Shown: positions 57,919 through 64,000 of the stretch, piece after piece
Position numbering within the stretch: position 1 is the stretch's first letter
Layout of the letters: each line of letters opens with the position of its first letter
DNA from: Leptodactylus fallax
Taxonomy: Eukaryota > Chordata > Amphibia > Anura > Leptodactylidae
Direction: 5' to 3'
DNA: 64,000 bases
Assembly: GCA_947044405.1 (NCBI GenBank)
Contig: CAMRHE010000168.1
Coordinates: 2,239,001 to 2,303,000 of the forward strand
The notes under the pieces: generated by a model
Database searches by the model: none
What the model was told of the DNA's origin: nothing
The model's input: only the letters and a program-made list of their open reading frames with translations
Translations under genes and position numbers: made by a program

Positions 57919-58575
57919 CAGTGGGGGAAATAAGTATTGAAAACATCGCCAATTTTCTAAGTAAATATATTTCTAAAGGTGCTATTGACATGAAGTTATC
58001 ACCAGAAGATGGTAACAACCCATCCAATTCACACAAGCAAAGAAATCAAACCATAGATGTCTATAAATTAAGTTATGTGTAATAATGAGAAATGACACAG
58101 GGAAAAAGTATTGAACACATGAAGAAAGCAATTCTGCCACTTAGTGACAAATAATATCAGCTGGTTCAACTGATGGCCTAGAAAAAGGTGTCTCATTACT
58201 AAGGTGCCACACAAGAAACATCTCATGATGGGCAAAACCAGTGAGCTGTCTCAAGGCCTTCACAAGCTTATTGTTGCAAAACATACTGATGGCATTGGGA
58301 ACAGAAGAATTTCTAAACTGCTGGAGGTTCCAGTGAGCACTGCTGGGTCCATAATCTGGAAATGGAAAGAACATAATTTCACCATAAGATGGCCACAGCC
58401 AGGTGCTCCAAGATTTGAGACAGAGGAGTGAAAAGAATTATCAGAGAAGTTGTCTAAGAGCCAAGGGCCACCTGTGGAGAGCAACAATTGTTTCAAAGAA
58501 AACAATAAGTAATGCATTCAACCTTCATGGCCTGTATGCACACTCACCATGCAAGACTCCATTGCTCTCCAAATA
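57919..58575 (+). mobile_element. Tc1-like transposon, 5' third only
   Basis: The terminus cagtgggggaaataagtatt follows TA. The leader leads to MGKTSELSQGLHKLIVAKHT at about 58230, a Tc1 transposase N-terminus with a helix-turn-helix (RRISKLLEVPVSTAGSIIWKW) and a stop at 58429-58431. A second N-terminal helix region is readable to about 58570 in a shifted frame, then the similarity ends. The catalytic domain and right terminus are missing. Confidence 0.75.
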
Positions 58576-59880
58576 GCATGTTTAACTCTTTAGCAACATG
58601 TGATGTACTATTACGTCATAGGTGCCTGGTGCTTGGCGCAAATAGACGTAATAGTACGTCACTGCCCGATCTGAGCGGACGGCATTGGGAGAAGGTGTTA
58701 GCTGTAACTGACAGCTAACACCCGATCAATTAGCCCCCGGCCGGAGCTGTGCTGTTCCACCATGTTGCAGCCCCCCCAGATATCTATTATCTGCAGCTCG
58801 GGGTCTGGCCAGTGACCCCAGGCTGCCTGGAGCCCCCAGTACCTGGTTGATCTTGTCGGGACCTCAGGAAGTTAGCCTATGTGTCTGCATAGACTGACTT
58901 CCTGTATAGACTGCAATACACGTGTTGCTCGTGTATTGCAGTCTATAGTACTGAACCAGTGATCACTGCATCACTTGTTCAGATGTCCTAAAGGGACACA
59001 TGAAAAGTAAAAAAAAAGAGTGCAAAAAAAAAAATACAAATGTTTGAAAAAAATTAATAAAGTTATAAAGCCCCCAAAATTCCCTTTTCCTATATAAAAT
59101 GCTTTACAAAAAAATGCTATAAAAAATTATCAAAAAGTCATAGGTACCCCAAAACAGTACCAATGAAAATCACTAGGCGTCCCGCAAAAAAATAAGCCCT
59201 TAGCCAACCCTGTCAACCGAAAAATAAAAATGTTACACATCTGAAAAGATGGCGATGCAAAAATAATTGATTTTTTCCCCCAAATGGGTTTTTCTTCTGC
59301 AGAATTAGCAATGCATAAAAAAACTATATAAATGAGGTATCGCCGTAATCGCACCGACCCACAGAATAAAGGTAATATGTTACTTATGCTGTACGCTGCG
59401 TGGAAAAAACATTAAAAGGTAAAAAGCTATGCCAGAATTGCTGTTTTTTTTTTTTAATACACCAAGAAAGAAAGAGTTAATAAAATTTAGTCAATAAGTT
59501 ATAGGCACCCAAAAATGGTGTAATTACAAAATACATCTCATCCCACAAACAACCAGCCCTCACATGGCTAAATCACCAGAAGAATTAAAAAAAAATACAG
59601 CTTGCACAATGTGAAGACAAATACCCCAAAAATTGCCAAATCATTAGAACATAACTGGCTGCGGCAGGAAGGGAATGTATTAGCTGTGTGAGTGTATATC
59701 AGGGGACACCCAGATATAGAGCTTACGAGAGAAAATAAACCAGAAGCGAACCCCAGAGAGACGACCCCCAATTATAGGAGCTACTGGGAATATAGTAGGG
59801 AATTTGTTGTTCCCAATGCGCTCCGCACAGATTACGTAATCACCTTTCACCATCTGCTGTGCATTCCTGTCTGGGTTACT
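58576..59880. repeat. Dispersed repeat sequence with hairpin
   Basis: An inverted pair gatgtactattacgtcat (58602-58619) and gacgtaatagtacgtcac (58645-58662) forms a hairpin. After it come AT-rich stretches, and at 59500-59575 similarity to the repeat at 43390-43595. No coding capacity. Confidence 0.45.
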
Positions 59881-62600
59881 AATGCTTATTACACCCCTTG
59901 ATACATTCTTTGAGGGGTGCAGTTTTCAAAATGGGGTCACTCCCTAGGGGATTCCACTTTACTGCTACCTTAGAGGCTCTGCAAACATGACATAGCGTCC
60001 AGATACCAAACATCTAAATCTGCGCTCAAAAAGTTACATAGCGCTGCTCCTTCCCTTCTGTGCCCTGCCGTGTGCCCAAACTGCAGTATGACATGCATGT
60101 ATGACACTGTTGTACCCAGGATAACATACTTAATGCCATATGTGGGTATAAACTGATATTTGGGCACAGCCGGGAACAGCAGGGAAGGAGCGCTATTTGG
60201 TTTTTGGAGTCCAGATTTAGAAGGTTTGGTTTTTGGACGTCATGACACTTTTGCAGAGATCCTGTAACACCAGTAAAGTGGAATCCCCTGACATGTGACC
60301 CCATTTTGGAAACTACACCCCAGAAGGTATTAATCTGGGGTACAGTGATCATTTTTAACCCCCAAGTGTTGCATTAATTTACTTTACAGAAATTAATACG
60401 CAGATGATGATGATAGGAGAAAATAATTTTTCCAGGAATACGTAATTTCCTATGTTGTGCCTGGCTTGTATCAGAGAAGAAAGCTCCAAATGCTGTTGTG
60501 CCCGTGATACCCACTTAACAGTTTTTGGAGTGTGTGTCTCTACTGATAAATGCTGGGTACAACATATCGGGCACTGAAATGGCGTATCTATGGAAAAATT
60601 GCAATTTTCACTTTTCATTATCAGATGTGCATTCATTTCTGGAAATTAAATTAATGCAAATCTCTGCAAAAGTGGCATGACGTCCAAAAACCAAACTGTG
60701 CTCCAAAAACCAAAATAGCGCTCCTTCCCCTCTGTGCCGGCTGTGCCCAAGTAGCAGTTTACACCCACATATACAACTTTTTTGAACCCAGGATAGCCCA
60801 CTTAATAGTTTTAGGAGTGCATGTCTCTGATGACACAAAGTGGGTACAACATATTGGGCCCTGAAATGGCATATTTCTTTAAAAAAAAAGTCGATTTTCA
60901 CTTTGTATATTAATTTTTGGGAAACACTCTTAGGCTCAAAATGATAATACCCCTTGAGAAATTCCTTGAGGGATGTAGTTTCTAAAATGAGGTCACTTTT
61001 GGGGGGGTGTCCATTGTATTGGTACTTTAGGGGCTCTGCAAATGTGACATGGCACCTGAAAACTATTCCAGCAAAATTTCCAGCTTTTTCCATTCTGAGC
61101 CCCACCATGTACCCATACAGCAGATTACAACCACATACGGGACATTTCTGTGTTCAGAAGAAATTGTGTAACAGACTGTGGGGAGCTTTTTCTTCTTTAA
61201 CCACTTGCAAAAATTAAAAATATGTCGCTAGATGGACGGTTTATTGGGGGAAAAAAAAGTAATTTTTCATTTTTACATCCCAATGTTAATAAAATCTGTG
61301 AAAAAGCTGAGAGGTCAAAATGCTCACCATAACCCTAGATAAATTCTATGAGGGGTGTAGTTTCCAAAATGGGGTCACTTTTTGGGGGTTTGCATTGTAT
61401 TGGTACTTTAGGGGCTCTGCAAATGCAACATAGCACCTGAAAACTATTCCAGCAAAATCTGCTCTCCAAACGCCAAATAGGGCACTTTTCATTCTGAGCC
61501 CCACCATGTACCCATACAGCAGTTTAAAACCACATGGGGAGTATTGCCGTGTTCAGGAGAAATTGTGTAACAAACTTTGTGGAGCTTTTTCTCCTTTATC
61601 CTACTGTGAATATGAAAAATTTAGGGCTAAACTGACAGTTTATTGGAAAAAAAAGTAATTTTTCATTTTCATGCCCCAATGTTAATAAAATCTGTGAAAC
61701 AGCTGTAGGGTCAAAATGCTCACTATACCCCTTGATATGTTCTATGAGGGGTGTAGTTCCAAAATGGGGTCACTCTGCAAATGCGACATGGAACCTGAAA
61801 ACTATTCCAGCAAAATCTGCCCTCCAAAAGCCAAATAGCTCTTTTTCCATTCCAAGCCAGCCCATGTACCCATACAGCAGTTTGCGACCACATATTAGGT
61901 ATTGCCGCGTTCAAGAGCAATTTTTTAACAAACTGTGGGGTGCTTTTTCTCCAATAATCCTTTATGAAAATGAAAACCTTTGAGGGTAAAGTGACATTTT
62001 ATTAATTTTTAACTTGCACATCCCAATGTTAGTAAAATCTGTGAAACAGATATGGGGTCAAAATGTTCACTATACCCTTTGATAAATTCTGTCAGGGGTG
62101 TAGTTTACAAAATGGGGTCACTTTTGGGGGGGTTTCCATTGTATTGGTACTCTAGGGGCTCTACAAATGAGACATGGCACCTGAAAACTATTCCAGCAAA
62201 ATCTTCTTTTCAGACGCCCTGTGTCGCTCCTTGCCTTCTGTGCGCTGCCGTGTGCCCAAACATCAGTTTACACCCACATGTGGGGTATTTCTGTGCTCTG
62301 GAGAAATTGCACAACAAACTGTGAGATGCATTTTCTCCTTTAACCCTTTGTGAATGTGAAAAAAAATGAAATGTCTAAATCAAATGTCCCTATTGCTTTA
62401 ATTCCTGTGAAATGCAAATTTCCCAAATGCCATTTTGAATTATTTGAGGGGTGCAGTTTTGAAAATGGGGTGATTTATGGGGGGTTTCTAATATATAGGC
62501 CTTCAGAACTGAAGTGGTCCCTAAAAATGAGTTTGGGAAATTTTCTTGTAAATCTGGAAAATCGCTGTTATACTTGTAAATCGCCATCTAACATCCAATA
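59881..62600. repeat. Array of degenerate 350-400-bp modules
   Basis: The landmark g(g)gtgtagtttccaaaatggg occurs at about 59917, 60970, 61352, 61748, 62097 and 62445 on the plus strand and once inverted near 60300. Between landmarks follow, in order, 'tattggtactttaggggctc', 'aaaactattccagcaaaatc', 'ccatacagcagttt', 'gaaattgtgtaacaaactg' and 'aatgttaataaaatctgtga'. Spacing of the later modules is about 350-400 bp. The same module forms 36080-37090. It is an old dispersed repeat; no coding capacity. Confidence 0.75.
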
Positions 62601-62706
62601 TAAATTAAAGGATGATTAAAAGATGATGCCAATATAAAGCAGAGATTTGATGTATAATATTTATTAATGTGTTTGGGTGGTATGACTATCTGTCTGAAAA
62701 GCAGAG

Positions 62707-63358
62707 TGTAACGTCTCTGCCTGTTCAGGTCTCTGTACCACCCTCCGCTCGCACGCTGTGGCGAAGGAGGCATGTTCAGTTTGGTTCTTTGCGTAGGTTT
62801 CTTGTTGCTCAGTCTGAACACGGTCCTAGACAATGTAATGGATTTCCAGCCACATCCGTGTTCTGAGCATTTCTCTCTGGACCGCATATAGTTAATCTCA
62901 GCCTTGCCTGTGTGATTGACAGCCTGTCTACCAATCCAGTCTGGGGCTTTCCCAGACTTTCTATAAACAGGTTGTCAACCCTCACATGGTTGCTGGTTAT
63001 TGCCTTTGCGTTCTGGCTAGTATTCCTTGCTGTCTTGTTACTGGTATTTGTATTCCTGACCCCTGGCCTTGACTTTTGACTATTCTCTTGGATTTTTGAT
63101 TTCGTACTGCATTGCTTCGTCTGTTACTGACCCCTTGGCTTGCTCACTCTGCTTCTGTGTTGTTTTGTCTTGTCCTGTTCTGTGTGTCACTTACTCAGTA
63201 TAGGGCTCGTCTTCAGGTTGTCCTTTTACCGTTTAGGGTAACTGAGGCAATAGGAAGGGATAGTGGCTGGGGTGAGATTAGGGCTCACCTGTCTCTGTGC
63301 TTCCTCCCAGTCCCCTGCATTAGTGTAGGGTATTGCTATGTCTGGCAAGACCCTAACA
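62707..63358 (+). mobile_element. Solo LTR with perfect 5-bp target duplication
   Basis: The 652-bp sequence begins TGTAACGTCTCTGCC and ends ..GACCCTAACA. The target cagag is at 62702-62706 and 63359-63363. No internal region is present, so it is a solo LTR from recombination between two LTRs. The pyrimidine-rich second half (ttgcctttgcgttctggc, ctgacccctggccttgac) is typical of gypsy LTRs of amphibians, but the superfamily is inferred. Confidence 0.85.
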
Positions 63359-63599
63359 CAGAGCATTTCCATCAAATTTCCTATTTTTTTTATAAATAAA
63401 AACAAAAATATTGATTAGTGTTTCCCCTAGCGTAGTGTGTTTCCCACTAACATGAAGTACAATGTGTCAGGAAAAAACAATCTCAAAATCGCTTGTGTAA
63501 GTTAGTGTCTAAAAGTTCTTGCCAAATAAAGTGACATATGTCAGTTTTAAAAAATGAGGCCTGGTCCTTAATGCACTTTTTGGCTGTGTCCTTAAGGGG

Positions 63600-63782
63600 T
63601 TAAGCACGTTTAAAGTTTGCTCAACAACATTTAGACAGGCCTGTGATATACGGGGAGAATATACTGTAGATTAGCACTGCATATCATCCCAAAAACACCA
63701 TACCAATAGTGAAGTTTGGAGGTGGGAACATCATGGTGTGAGATTGTTTTTCAGCATACGGCACTGGCAAATTTCATATTCC
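63600..63782 (+). pseudogene. Tc1 transposase fragment
   Basis: The stretch near 63690-63775 reads HPKNTIPIVKFGGGNIMV, a stop, then DCFSAYGTGKF, which equals the block between Asp 1 and Asp 2 of Tc1 transposases (compare [28 protein letters not shown] at 32.93 kb). It is cut at 63782 by a DIRS left end. Confidence 0.65.
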
Positions 63783-64000
63783 CCTTACATCCAACAACAG
63801 CACAATATGGGGTATTCCTGCCCCTGTGTACTGGTAGGACAGGTGGAACTTTTAAGTAACCTTATTAAATTAAGCTGTATTCCCCTATAAGAGGTGAGAA
63901 AGATCTTCCCCCCCATGTGTTTTTTTTTTCTGTCCTGTGTATGGACAGGTGGGGGGAGGTATCTCTTACCTCCCTTTTTGGAAACTACTCACTTTCGAGG
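63783..64000 (+). mobile_element. Second DIRS element, left end, continues beyond the window
   Basis: The sequence ccttacatccaacaacagca + caatatggggtatt, then gacaggtggaacttttaa, ataagaggtgag and ttctgtcctgtgtatggacaggtgg matches the left terminal repeat at 44385-44590 in order, with many differences. So this is a second, diverged member of the same DIRS group in the same orientation. Confidence 0.8.

Noticed and set aside
60608..61108. 166-codon minus-strand open frame in the module array
   Set aside because: The module is a dispersed non-coding repeat and the frame is not kept in neighbouring modules.

Overview
This window looks like intergenic or intronic DNA from a large, transposon-rich vertebrate genome, most likely an anuran amphibian. 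The basis is the mix of repeats: CR1, L1 and L2 LINEs, a DIRS element, Penelope-like fragments, chromovirus-type gypsy elements, several Tc1-like families, piggyBac and hAT elements, and many short foldback elements of types I recognise from frogs. The species cannot be named. I found no host exon, tRNA, rRNA, CRISPR array or bacterial-type gene. Almost every coding trace belongs to a transposable element, and nearly all are broken.

Layout. (1) 1-0.72 kb: hAT-type minisatellite/foldback sequence. (2) 0.97-12.59 kb: a nest of insertions whose order can be read from target-site duplications. A 5'-truncated L1 (+) carries a Penelope-like insert with inverted arms (1264-2478) and a CR1 LINE (-, 2826-11547). 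The CR1 holds a chromovirus-type gypsy element (5743-10303), whose gag region in turn holds a Penelope-like fragment with a well-formed hammerhead ribozyme motif. (3) 12.6-15.7 kb: mostly silent sequence and dispersed repeats. (4) 15.7-25.2 kb: remains of a BED-finger hAT element, interrupted by two non-autonomous hAT elements with perfect 8-bp duplications, a long dispersed repeat, a 35-bp minisatellite of about 28 units and an L2 LINE. (5) 25.2-43.5 kb: MITEs, three Tc1-like copies, a gypsy LTR-gag fragment, a module array, and a 1.1-kb hAT-type element. (6) 43.6-52.84 kb: a piggyBac element (-) split by a structurally complete DIRS retrotransposon (44385-49711) and a nearly intact Tc1-like element (50797-52432). 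(7) 54.6-58.6 kb: three different Tc1-like elements almost end to end in TA-rich DNA. (8) 58.6-64 kb: a degenerate module array, a solo LTR with a perfect 5-bp duplication, and the start of a second DIRS element inserted in a Tc1 remnant.

The most notable items are the DIRS element, whose tyrosine recombinase frame is open and whose gag-RT frame is broken by only four stops; the hammerhead motifs of the Penelope-like fragments; the insertion histories that can be reconstructed to the base; the 35-bp minisatellite open in all three forward frames; and two Tc1 transposase frames with only one and two stop codons.
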